A program made the position numbers and the translations under genes. DNA of 38,164 bases, from assembly GCA_964539975.1 (NCBI GenBank), contig CAZIKK010000022.1, forward strand, positions 1 through 38,164. Reading direction: 5' to 3'. Each line of letters begins with the position of its first letter. Within the stretch, counting starts at the first letter, position 1. Positions 16,142 through 23,151 of this stretch are shown here, one piece after another. The notes under the pieces were generated by a model. It worked only from the letters and a program-made list of their open reading frames with translations. It had not been told where the DNA came from and did no database searches. The stretch comes from 38-11 sp964539975. GTDB taxonomy: Bacteria; Bacillota; Clostridia; Tissierellales; Dethiosulfatibacteraceae.

Positions 16142-16585
16142 TCATTGTTTTAATCTCCCCCATTCAACGTCCATGTTTTCTCGCATTCTTTGGATGTATG
16201 AAAGCATCGTCTCAAGTTCCTCTTCTGAAAACCCTCTTAATCCATCACGAGCTGTGCTTTCAATCTTTTGAATCAAGTATGGATAGATTTGTACCAACTT
16301 GTCTTCCGGGTAAATGTTCCACGAACGTTTATCCGATGTTGATTTTACTCGATTGATATATCCTTTGTTCTCAAGTTTTCGTAAAGCCTTGGCCGTTGTT
16401 GTTTTGTCTCCTCTTAGCAAAAAGGTTAACTCTTCTTGACTAATTCCTGGGTTTTCCATTATCCTTGTCAAAAACGAATGCTGCCCTCTTGTTAGGTCCA
16501 AGTGCTTAAACTCAACATTTCTAATAAAACTCAAACATCTAGAAATGCTGACAATTTCTCTTATAATACGCCTTTCTTTGTCCAT
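16142..16585 (-). CDS. MarR family transcriptional regulator of the citrate lyase region
   Basis: A 147-residue winged-helix protein with MarR features: a helical N terminus, the segment GISQEELTFLLRGDKTTTAKALRKLENKGYI and a wing around KSTSDKRSWNIYP. It is first in a minus-strand group with the AbrB-like gene and citG, divergent from citC. A perfect dyad of MarR style covers the predicted start point of the citC operon (16687-16704), so repression of citrate lyase genes relieved by a carboxylate or CoA ester is the simplest model. GGAGG is 12 bases from ATG 16585, longer than usual, so translation may be weak. Confidence 0.88.
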   Translation of the reverse strand: MDKERRIIREIVSISRCLSFIRNVEFKHLDLTRGQHSFLTRIMENPGISQEELTFLLRGDKTTTAKALRKLENKGYINRVKSTSDKRSWNIYPEDKLVQIYPYLIQKIESTARDGLRGFSEEELETMLSYIQRMRENMDVEWGRLKQ

Positions 16586-16651
16586 TTTGATTTTGTACCT
16601 CCATCTGTCTTTATTCTTTTCTCAAGCCGTTTATTTCTTTAATCCAGTGGG

Positions 16652-16680
16652 TTGACATTTTATTCTACAATCAGTATAAT
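16652..16680 (+). promoter_or_regulatory. Consensus sigma-A promoter of the citrate lyase operon
   Basis: TTGACA (16652-16657), exactly 17 bases, then TATAAT (16675-16680): a perfect vegetative promoter. The predicted start is near 16687, at the first base of the MarR-type operator. A promoter this strong needs a repressor, which the adjacent marR gene supplies. Confidence 0.9.
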
Positions 16681-16686
16681 ATATTT

Positions 16687-16704
16687 TAGTTGAAAGTTCA
16701 ACTA
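16687..16704. promoter_or_regulatory. MarR-type operator at the transcription start
   Basis: TAGTTGAAAGTTCAACTA: perfect 8-base arms TAGTTGAA / TTCAACTA around a 2-base centre. It sits at about +1 to +18 of the promoter at 16652-16680, where a bound dimer would block initiation. Confidence 0.8.
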
Positions 16705-16743
16705 TATATTAGTTGCACCACCAATTATTTAAGCAGGTGTTTT

Positions 16744-17748
16744 ATGTTTAACGAATTTAAAAAAGAACGCATCACTCATTATTCAAAGAACACAATAGAA
16801 AAACTGTCGCTTTTTTTGGATGCTTTAGACATACAGTTTGACTCCAGTGTTGATGTTACCATCAACCTTTTCAAAGGTGAATCCCTCATTGCGACTGCTT
16901 CTGCTGAGAACAATCTGATCAAATGTATTGGCATTCATCCAGATTTCCAGTCAGAAGGCTTGCTGAACACTTTGTTTACTGAGCTCATCACCTACAAATA
17001 TGCCCAATCTATTTATGATTTATCTTTATTTACTAAATCTGCTTATGAACCCTTAATTCAAAGTCTTGGATTTTATACTGTCTGCAAAACCGATTCTATC
17101 GTTTTTATGGAAAATTCACCATTCAAGTTTTCTGAATATTTGAAACAACTACCCGTCATCGAAGGCCCGTCATCTATCGCTTCAATCGTAATGAATCTTA
17201 ACCCCATAACCAATGGGCATCTTTATTTGATTGAAAAAGCTGCTTCAGAAAATGATTGGTTGTACTTGTTTATTGTTTCTGAGGATAAATCGGCCATACC
17301 ATTTGAAGTTCGATATGCCTTGGCTGAAAACACGCTTCGTCACATCAAGAATTTGACAATTATTGAGGGAGGCCCTTACATTATTTCTTCGACCACCTTT
17401 CCCTCTTACTTCTTAAAAGATTTCAACAATTGGTTGGATCTATACTGCGAAGTCGATCTGACTTTATTCTCTCAACACATTGCAAAACACCTTCATATCA
17501 ATTCTCGTTATGTAGGCTCTGAGCCTTATTGCCTACTTACTAATAGATATAACCAAATTATGTCTCAAATCTTACCGGAAGCCGGAATAAAATTTATACA
17601 AGTCGAAAGACTGACAGACGGGACTAAAGCTATCAGCGCTTCCAGAGCACGAAGTCTTGCTGAACAATCAGATTGGAAAAGCTTGTCGCTTCTCGTTCCA
17701 AAAGCCAGTTATACATATTTGAAATACAATAGATGGAGGGATCTATGA
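16744..17748 (+). CDS. citC: [Citrate (pro-3S)-lyase] ligase
   Basis: Acetylates the thiol of the citrate lyase prosthetic group using ATP and acetate, activating the enzyme. About 334 residues, the normal size. An N-terminal GNAT-like region (residues 1-125) is followed by a nucleotidyltransferase domain with the T/HxGH motif in MNLNPITNGHLYL and a C-terminal ISASRARSL (ISxSxVR-like) motif. The start is placed at ATG 16744 with an AGGTG site; the longer frame from 16690 would begin inside the operator. It is first of five genes and overlaps citD by ATGA. Confidence 0.93.
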   Translation: MFNEFKKERITHYSKNTIEKLSLFLDALDIQFDSSVDVTINLFKGESLIATASAENNLIKCIGIHPDFQSEGLLNTLFTELITYKYAQSIYDLSLFTKSAYEPLIQSLGFYTVCKTDSIVFMENSPFKFSEYLKQLPVIEGPSSIASIVMNLNPITNGHLYLIEKAASENDWLYLFIVSEDKSAIPFEVRYALAENTLRHIKNLTIIEGGPYIISSTTFPSYFLKDFNNWLDLYCEVDLTLFSQHIAKHLHINSRYVGSEPYCLLTNRYNQIMSQILPEAGIKFIQVERLTDGTKAISASRARSLAEQSDWKSLSLLVPKASYTYLKYNRWRDL

Positions 17749-18008
17749 AACTACAAAAAAGAGCCTTAGCCGGCACTTTAGAATCAAGTGATGTGATGAT
17801 TGAAATCATACCTTGGGACAAACCTTTGGAAATCAATTTGAAAAGCGATGTCCAAAAACAATATGGTGATCAAATTCTGTCACTAGTCCATTCAATTCTC
17901 AGCGAATCACAAATCGATAATGCATACATTAGAATAGTGGATAAAGGCGCTTTAGATTTCACTATCTCCGCTAGATTGAAAACAGCCCTTTATAGAGCGT
18001 CCCGTTAG
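17745..18008 (+). CDS. citD: Citrate lyase acyl-carrier protein, gamma subunit
   Basis: An 87-residue acyl carrier that bears the phosphoribosyl-dephospho-CoA arm. With the start at ATG 17745 (GGAGGG upstream, ATGA overlap with citC), the attachment serine of the motif AGTLESSD falls at Ser14, the position known in Klebsiella CitD. That agreement supports this start over the ATG at 17733. The conserved DKGALD segment is near the C terminus. citE follows after 9 bases. Confidence 0.95.
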   Translation: MKLQKRALAGTLESSDVMIEIIPWDKPLEINLKSDVQKQYGDQILSLVHSILSESQIDNAYIRIVDKGALDFTISARLKTALYRASR

Positions 18009-18017
18009 GAGTAGACC

Positions 18018-18893
18018 ATGGAAAAACTAAGAAGAACAATGCTATATGTACCTGGAAACAGCCCTGCGATGATAAAAGACATCTATATTTATCGTCCAGA
18101 TGCGATCATGTTTGATTTAGAAGATTCTATCACTCTATCAGAAAAAGATTCTGCCAGGTTTTTGGTAAGTGAAGCATTAAGGTATGTCGATTATCAGGAA
18201 ATCGAAACTGTCGTCAGAATTAATGGACTAGACACTCCTTATGGTCTGGAAGACTTGTCCGCAATTGTGGAAGCACAACCTGACATTATCAGACTTCCTA
18301 AAACTGAAACAGCTGATGATGTAAAAGAGGTAGAGGCCATTATCGAAAAATTAGAATTATCTTTTGGCATTCCTGTTGGTAAAACAAAAATGATGGCTGC
18401 TGTGGAGTCCGCAAAAGGTGTGCTTAATGCTCTTTCAATCGCGCAGGCCAGTAAACGACTTGTTGGAATCGCCATTGGTGCAGAGGATTATGTGACGAAT
18501 CTTAAAACCAACCGAAGTGCTGATGGAATTGAATTGCTATTTGCTAGATGCCAGATCTTAAATGCAGCGAGAGCCGCTGGTATAGCTGCTCTTGATACTG
18601 TTTATTCAGATGTTGAAAATGAAGAAGGCTTTAGAGCGGAAGTAGAACATGTGAAGCAGCTAGGTTTTGATGGGAAGTCTATCATCAACCCACGGCAAAT
18701 AGAAATCGTACACGATGTTTTTACACCAAAGCTTGAAGAAGTTGAGTACGCTCTCAAAGTAATTGATGCCATCAAACAAGCGGAGCAAGAAAAGTCTGGC
18801 GTAATTGCCTTAAACGGGAAAATGATTGACAAACCAATCGTTGAAAGAGCTAAGCGCATATTGCAATTATCAGGTATAAATTATGTGGGGTGA
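18018..18893 (+). CDS. citE: Citrate lyase beta subunit (citryl-ACP lyase)
   Basis: Splits citryl-ACP to oxaloacetate and acetyl-ACP. It has 291 residues and the HpcH/HpaI TIM-barrel fold. Family motifs are MLYVPGNSPAM at the N terminus, FDLEDSI with Mg-binding acids, VRINGLDTPYG, IAIGAEDYVTNL and DTVYSDVENEEGF. AGGAG precedes ATG 18018. It is full length with no disrupted motif, and the neighbours on both sides are the other two subunits, so this is a true citrate lyase subunit rather than one of the many CitE-like proteins. Confidence 0.95.
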   Translation: MEKLRRTMLYVPGNSPAMIKDIYIYRPDAIMFDLEDSITLSEKDSARFLVSEALRYVDYQEIETVVRINGLDTPYGLEDLSAIVEAQPDIIRLPKTETADDVKEVEAIIEKLELSFGIPVGKTKMMAAVESAKGVLNALSIAQASKRLVGIAIGAEDYVTNLKTNRSADGIELLFARCQILNAARAAGIAALDTVYSDVENEEGFRAEVEHVKQLGFDGKSIINPRQIEIVHDVFTPKLEEVEYALKVIDAIKQAEQEKSGVIALNGKMIDKPIVERAKRILQLSGINYVG

Positions 18894-18899
18894 TAGATA

Positions 18900-20351
18900 A
18901 TGTTGAAAAGCGAAATTCATTTTGAAGACAAGGGGAAAGCTCCTCGAAAAAACAAATTAGTCAAAAGTCTAGAGTATGCCATTGATGCTTCCAGCATTCA
19001 AGATGGTATGACCATCTCATTTCATCATCACTTTAGAAATGGAGATATCCTTGCAGATAGAATTCTTAAAATTCTTGATCAAAAAGGCATCAAAAACCTG
19101 ACTATATTTCCAAGTTCTCTTACCTCTGCCCATGATCATTTTGGACAATATATCCGTTCCGGTTTAATATCAAGAATTTGTACCAGTGGCACTAGAGATC
19201 GTTTAGGTGAAGATATTTCTTCGGGCATCCTCGAAGCGCCAGTCGTTATTCGGTCGCACGGTGGAAGAGCCCGAGCCATCGAGTCAGGAGAAGAAAAAAT
19301 AGATGTTACTTTCATAGCTGTAGCACATAGCGATGTATACGGAAACGCGAATGGTTTTGAAGGTGTTTCTCCGTGTGGCTCCTTAGGTTACCCTATGGTA
19401 GACATGAAACATGCTGAAAAAGTAGTGGTTGTCAGTGACGTTGTCACCAATGAAATCACCATTCCCTACTCGATTCCTTCGTATTATGTGGATTATGTCG
19501 TTGAGTTAGAGAAAATAGGGGTGAAGGAAAAAATCATGTCAGGTGCTACTCGACTGACAAAAAACCCAAAAGAACTCCTCATCGCAAAAAGAGCAGCTGA
19601 AGTTATCGAAGCTTTGGGCATTATTCAAGAAAATTTTACCTTCCAAACAGGTTCAGGGGGTTCTTCTTTGGCGGTCACCAAATTCATGCGAGACGTGATG
19701 ATCAAAAAGAAGATTGTGGCCGACTTCGCATTAGGGGGTATCACAGGGCACATTGTTCAATTGCACGAAGAAGGACTCATTCGTAAACTCCTTGACGTCC
19801 AGTGTTTTGATCTGGATGCAGTCGCATCATTAAAAAACAATATTCGCCACTTCGAGATTGATGCTTCTTTCTACGCAAATCCTGACAATCCTGGGTGTGT
19901 TGTCAATCAACTAGATGTCGTCATTCTTAGTGCTTTGGAAATTGATCGAGCATTCAATGTTAATGTCATGACTGGTTCAGATGGCGTGTTAAGAGGAGCT
20001 TCCGGCGGTCATTGTGACACAGCCGCCGGCTCAAAGGTCTGCATTGTAACCGCACCTCTTGTTCGAGGCCGTATTGCAACTGTGAAGGATGAAGTCTTAA
20101 ATATCGTCACTCCTGGTAGCACAGTTGACGTTCTTGTAACAGACCATGGCACTGCCGTTAATCCTATCCGCCAGGACATTATCTCCATTCTGAAAGAACA
20201 TAAGATTCCTACAATTTCCATTGATACATTGGCAGAAAAAGCCGAAAAAATTGTCGGGAAACCAAACCCAGTCGAATACGGTGATAAAGTGGTAGGTCTT
20301 ATTGAATACCGAGATGGCTCTATCATCGATAGTGTTAAGCAAGTGATATGA
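18900..20351 (+). CDS. citF: Citrate lyase alpha subunit (citrate:acetyl-ACP transferase)
   Basis: Exchanges the acetyl group on the carrier for citrate. It has 483 residues, slightly shorter than the roughly 510 of enterobacterial CitF. The CoA-transferase-like fold shows in SFHHHFRNGD, FQTGSGGSSLAVTKFMRD, TGSDGVLRGASGGHCDTAAG and VTDHGTAVNP. It begins 6 bases after citE with a weak GGGGTG site, so translation is probably coupled. It overlaps citX by ATGA. Confidence 0.95.
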   Translation: MLKSEIHFEDKGKAPRKNKLVKSLEYAIDASSIQDGMTISFHHHFRNGDILADRILKILDQKGIKNLTIFPSSLTSAHDHFGQYIRSGLISRICTSGTRDRLGEDISSGILEAPVVIRSHGGRARAIESGEEKIDVTFIAVAHSDVYGNANGFEGVSPCGSLGYPMVDMKHAEKVVVVSDVVTNEITIPYSIPSYYVDYVVELEKIGVKEKIMSGATRLTKNPKELLIAKRAAEVIEALGIIQENFTFQTGSGGSSLAVTKFMRDVMIKKKIVADFALGGITGHIVQLHEEGLIRKLLDVQCFDLDAVASLKNNIRHFEIDASFYANPDNPGCVVNQLDVVILSALEIDRAFNVNVMTGSDGVLRGASGGHCDTAAGSKVCIVTAPLVRGRIATVKDEVLNIVTPGSTVDVLVTDHGTAVNPIRQDIISILKEHKIPTISIDTLAEKAEKIVGKPNPVEYGDKVVGLIEYRDGSIIDSVKQVI

Positions 20352-20872
20352 CAACTGAAGAAACGCACCTAAACATCCTGGAATCAAGAGAAGCCAGGCA
20401 AAAGAAGCAATCCCAAATCATTGCAACCTATGGATGTCCCATTATAAGCCTTACGGTTAATTCCCCTGGCGCCATCAAAAACAACGATTGCATTAAAGAA
20501 GTGTTCATGATTGGGTTTTCCAATTTAATAAAAGCAGCTGTTATAGATAATCTGCCCATTTTATATAGCACACTTGACACCACTAAAGACACAGGACCTG
20601 AAGCTATTATCGCTATACAGTGCGCTGCTTCTGTTATCAAAGTCAAATGTCTAGAACTTGAACAAAACCACCCCTTAGGGAGGCTTTGGGATGCAGATGT
20701 CATAAGTGAATCAAGCCGAGCTGTCAATAGGCAATCTCTTGGTTTCCCTCCACGGAAGTGTTTTATCTGTGATGAGCCTGCCAAAATGTGTGCTCGAAAT
20801 CAGTCTCATTCTTATAAAGAGCTGACTGAAAAATTTCATGAAATTTATAAACAATACAAGCATCTTCGTTAG
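20348..20872 (+). CDS. citX: Apo-citrate lyase phosphoribosyl-dephospho-CoA transferase
   Basis: Transfers the prosthetic group made by CitG to Ser14 of CitD. It has 174 residues, near the E. coli length. The motif GRLWDADV with catalytic-type aspartates is followed by the Cys-rich RKCFICDEPAKMCAR segment with a downstream His, typical of CitX. It overlaps citF by four bases and is the last gene of the operon, followed by a strong terminator. With citG at 14737-15606, every known maturation step of citrate lyase is encoded here. Confidence 0.93.
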   Translation: MTTEETHLNILESREARQKKQSQIIATYGCPIISLTVNSPGAIKNNDCIKEVFMIGFSNLIKAAVIDNLPILYSTLDTTKDTGPEAIIAIQCAASVIKVKCLELEQNHPLGRLWDADVISESSRAVNRQSLGFPPRKCFICDEPAKMCARNQSHSYKELTEKFHEIYKQYKHLR

Positions 20873-20901
20873 GTGGTCGCATGGTTCAATCTCCATTAAT
20901 G

Positions 20902-20938
20902 AAAATCAGGTGTGCTTAGAATATGCACACCTGATTTT
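20902..20938. terminator. Bidirectional rho-independent terminator (citX / moaD-like)
   Basis: A perfect 14-bp inverted repeat (20902-20915 and 20925-20938) with a 9-base loop, an A run on the left and a T run on the right. It lies between the convergent citX and moaD-like genes and can stop transcription from both sides. Confidence 0.9.
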
Positions 20939-20943
20939 TGTAT

Positions 20944-21171
20944 TCATCCACCACCTACAGGTGGGAATAATGATACCACATCTCCATTTTTCAATTCTGT
21001 CTCAACAGATGTTTTTTTTCCATTGACCAACAGAATAGCCACTTCATCTTCTTCTATCTTTTTCAATCGCAAAACATCCTCTACCCTTAACTTATCATCA
21101 AAGGTAATTGTTTCCTTTTTAATGCCATTTTTTCTAAATGTTGCAAAGTATCTTACTTCTATCTCTTTCAA
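20944..21171 (-). CDS. MoaD/ThiS-family sulfur carrier associated with aldehyde:ferredoxin oxidoreductase
   Basis: A 75-residue ubiquitin-fold sulfur carrier ending in PPVGGG, whose terminal Gly-Gly is needed for activation and thiocarboxylate formation. It would supply dithiolene sulfur for the pterin cofactor. The frame opens with TTG at 21171, two bases after the oxidoreductase stop, and no ATG is available early in the frame, so the start is a coupled TTG. MoaD-like genes directly after tungsten oxidoreductase genes are a known pattern and suggest a dedicated tungstopterin supply. Confidence 0.9.
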   Translation of the reverse strand: MKEIEVRYFATFRKNGIKKETITFDDKLRVEDVLRLKKIEEDEVAILLVNGKKTSVETELKNGDVVSLFPPVGGG

Positions 21172-21172
21172 T

Positions 21173-22963
21173 TTAAAGACCTAATTCCTTTAATTTTTCT
21201 TCCGTTGGAATCCCTTCAGGCGTCCAGCCCCTCAAAGCATAATATTTTGGCAACATCTCATCCAATTTGTGTTTCCACCCTTTAGATGGTCCTTCTGGTA
21301 TCGGTTCTTCTAAAAGCCTTTTCGGTAATGTGTCCTCACTTGATTCAATTCCTGCTTTTAAATTAAATAGTTTTTCTAAGTTCCAGATTCTATCCCCTAC
21401 TTCCAGAATGCTCTCTCCAGTATGGTTTGTTCCTGTTATCACATTACACATGTCTGCATAATCCGGTGCTCCCAATGCAAATGAAGTGAACAAACATACT
21501 CCCAAGGAGTCTATGACAGCCGTCAAATCTTGATATGTTTTTGTCCAATTCTCTTTTTCTTTTGTTTCGAATCTATCAAGTTGAACCGGTATTCCCAATA
21601 CTTCTGGAGAAATCAAGTAGCCTCTTACATGACAACCGCCTCTATTGGTTGTTGCGTACTGCAACCCTTGACCTTGTACACCTCTTGGGTCATATGCTGG
21701 AATTTCCAATTTTTTTACTGACATGGATAATTCCGGGACGCCATATCCTTCTGCCAATCTATAAGATCCGTCCGTCATCTTGTTTCCTAATCCTTGTCGA
21801 TACCCCATTCTTTTTACCCATTCAGCTATGTCTGTACCATTCCCAAACTCAAGTTTTAATCCATCTAGCTCACTGTCAGAAATATAGCCTTTTTCCTTCA
21901 ATTCAATCGCCGCAGCAATTGTCGCTCCAGCCGAAATAGTATCTAAACCCATTTCGTTACACCAGTAATTTGCCTCTATGATCGATTCCATATCACTGAT
22001 CCCACAGTCAGATCCAAACGACCAGATGGTTTCATATTCAGGGCCACCACCTTCTCCCGCCGCCATCTTGACATACCTTCCACAAGCAATTGGGCACCGG
22101 TAACATGCTGTGTTCTTTATGAGGTACTTTTCCGCCAAAGTTTCTCCACTAATTTCTTCTGCTCCACCAAACTGAGCTAATTGGAAATTGTTTGTTGGCA
22201 AACTGCCTAATTCATTTAATATATTGACCAATACCGCTGTTCCGTAAGTTGGCAATCCTTGGCCAGTTACACCATTCTCTTTTATCCTGGATAATTGAGA
22301 TTTATTTAAGTCTTTTAGCTTTTCCTCATCATAAACCTGAGGTTTGGTTGCTCCTTTGACAACAACAGCTTTTAGATTTTTAGATCCCATGACTGCGCCA
22401 ACTCCAGAACGACCTGCGGCTCTATCTTCATCATTTATGATAGCAGCTATTTTTGATAGATTCTCTCCTGCAGGACCTATTGCCAAAACCTTGCAACCTT
22501 TCGCATGCTTTTCTTCAAGTTTTTTGGTTGTCGCAGAAACTGTAGTCCCCCATAAATCCTCTGCAGGTAACAACTCAACTTTCTCATTGTCAATGCTCAA
22601 ATAGACCGGGTCATCTGCTTTGTCTTCAAAGATGATCACGTCAATACCTGCAAACTTTAGTTCCGCACCCCATCTACCACCAGAATTAGATGAAGCAATT
22701 GTGCCAGATAAAGGTGATTTTGTAACCACCATATATCTTCCACCCGTTGCTACAGGATTTCCTGTCATCGGACCTGTGACGATCAGCAACTTGTTTTCAG
22801 GACTTAACGCATCTACTTTTGGATCTACTTCATCCATCATGATTTTTGTTCCCAAACCTCTTCCGCCAATGAACTTTTCAGCAAGATCTTTTCCAAGAGA
22901 TTCCGTTTTAATCGTTTTTGTCTTAAGATTAACCCTTAACATCTTCCCATTAAAACCATACAT
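21173..22963 (-). CDS. aor: Aldehyde:ferredoxin oxidoreductase (tungsten type)
   Basis: Interconverts aldehydes and carboxylic acids with ferredoxin, using a bis-pterin tungsten cofactor and one [4Fe-4S] cluster. It has about 596 residues. The pterin-binding N-terminal domain contains SPLSGTIASSNSGGRWG and SGVGAVMGSKNLKAV. Cluster ligands are Cys287, Cys290 and Cys294 (CYRCPIAC) and Cys490 (SLGVC), all present. The start is ATG 22963, nine bases after GGAGG; upstream ATGs are too close to that site. A sigma-54 promoter (22995-23009) and two enhancer-like sites precede it, and its activator is encoded next door. In fermenting clostridia such enzymes detoxify aldehydes or reduce acids. Confidence 0.94.
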   Translation of the reverse strand: MYGFNGKMLRVNLKTKTIKTESLGKDLAEKFIGGRGLGTKIMMDEVDPKVDALSPENKLLIVTGPMTGNPVATGGRYMVVTKSPLSGTIASSNSGGRWGAELKFAGIDVIIFEDKADDPVYLSIDNEKVELLPAEDLWGTTVSATTKKLEEKHAKGCKVLAIGPAGENLSKIAAIINDEDRAAGRSGVGAVMGSKNLKAVVVKGATKPQVYDEEKLKDLNKSQLSRIKENGVTGQGLPTYGTAVLVNILNELGSLPTNNFQLAQFGGAEEISGETLAEKYLIKNTACYRCPIACGRYVKMAAGEGGGPEYETIWSFGSDCGISDMESIIEANYWCNEMGLDTISAGATIAAAIELKEKGYISDSELDGLKLEFGNGTDIAEWVKRMGYRQGLGNKMTDGSYRLAEGYGVPELSMSVKKLEIPAYDPRGVQGQGLQYATTNRGGCHVRGYLISPEVLGIPVQLDRFETKEKENWTKTYQDLTAVIDSLGVCLFTSFALGAPDYADMCNVITGTNHTGESILEVGDRIWNLEKLFNLKAGIESSEDTLPKRLLEEPIPEGPSKGWKHKLDEMLPKYYALRGWTPEGIPTEEKLKELGL

Positions 22964-22994
22964 ACTCATCATCCTCCTTTTCAAGGATATGTCT

Positions 22995-23009
22995 GCAATA
23001 TTCGTGCCA
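22995..23009 (-). promoter_or_regulatory. Sigma-54 (-24/-12) promoter of the aldehyde oxidoreductase operon
   Basis: Minus strand TGGCACGAATATTGC matches the sigma-54 consensus TGGCACG-N4-TTGC at every fixed base. The predicted start is near 22983, about 20 bases before ATG 22963, leaving just room for the GGAGG site. Confidence 0.93.
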
Positions 23010-23094
23010 ATTGTTTAGATGTTTGGGTCCATTTTTTGTTGCAATCAGTGACTTCTCAATGGCTTTATGTTAAGCTTTGAATTGTTTTTACAGG

Positions 23095-23111
23095 TGTTCT
23101 TTTTTGGAACA
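23095..23111. promoter_or_regulatory. Enhancer site 1 for the sigma-54 activator
   Basis: Dyad TGTTC-N7-GAACA centred about 120 bases upstream of the predicted start. It has the same arms and spacing as the site at 23130-23146. Confidence 0.65.
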
Positions 23112-23129
23112 ATTTGCTCAACATCAAGG

Positions 23130-23146
23130 TGTTCTGATATAGAACA
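23130..23146. promoter_or_regulatory. Enhancer site 2 for the sigma-54 activator
   Basis: Dyad TGTTC-N7-GAACA, extended to GTGTTCT-N5-AGAACAC, centred about 155 bases upstream of the start and 35 bases from site 1. It lies just past the activator's stop codon. Confidence 0.7.
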
Positions 23147-23151
23147 CTGTT

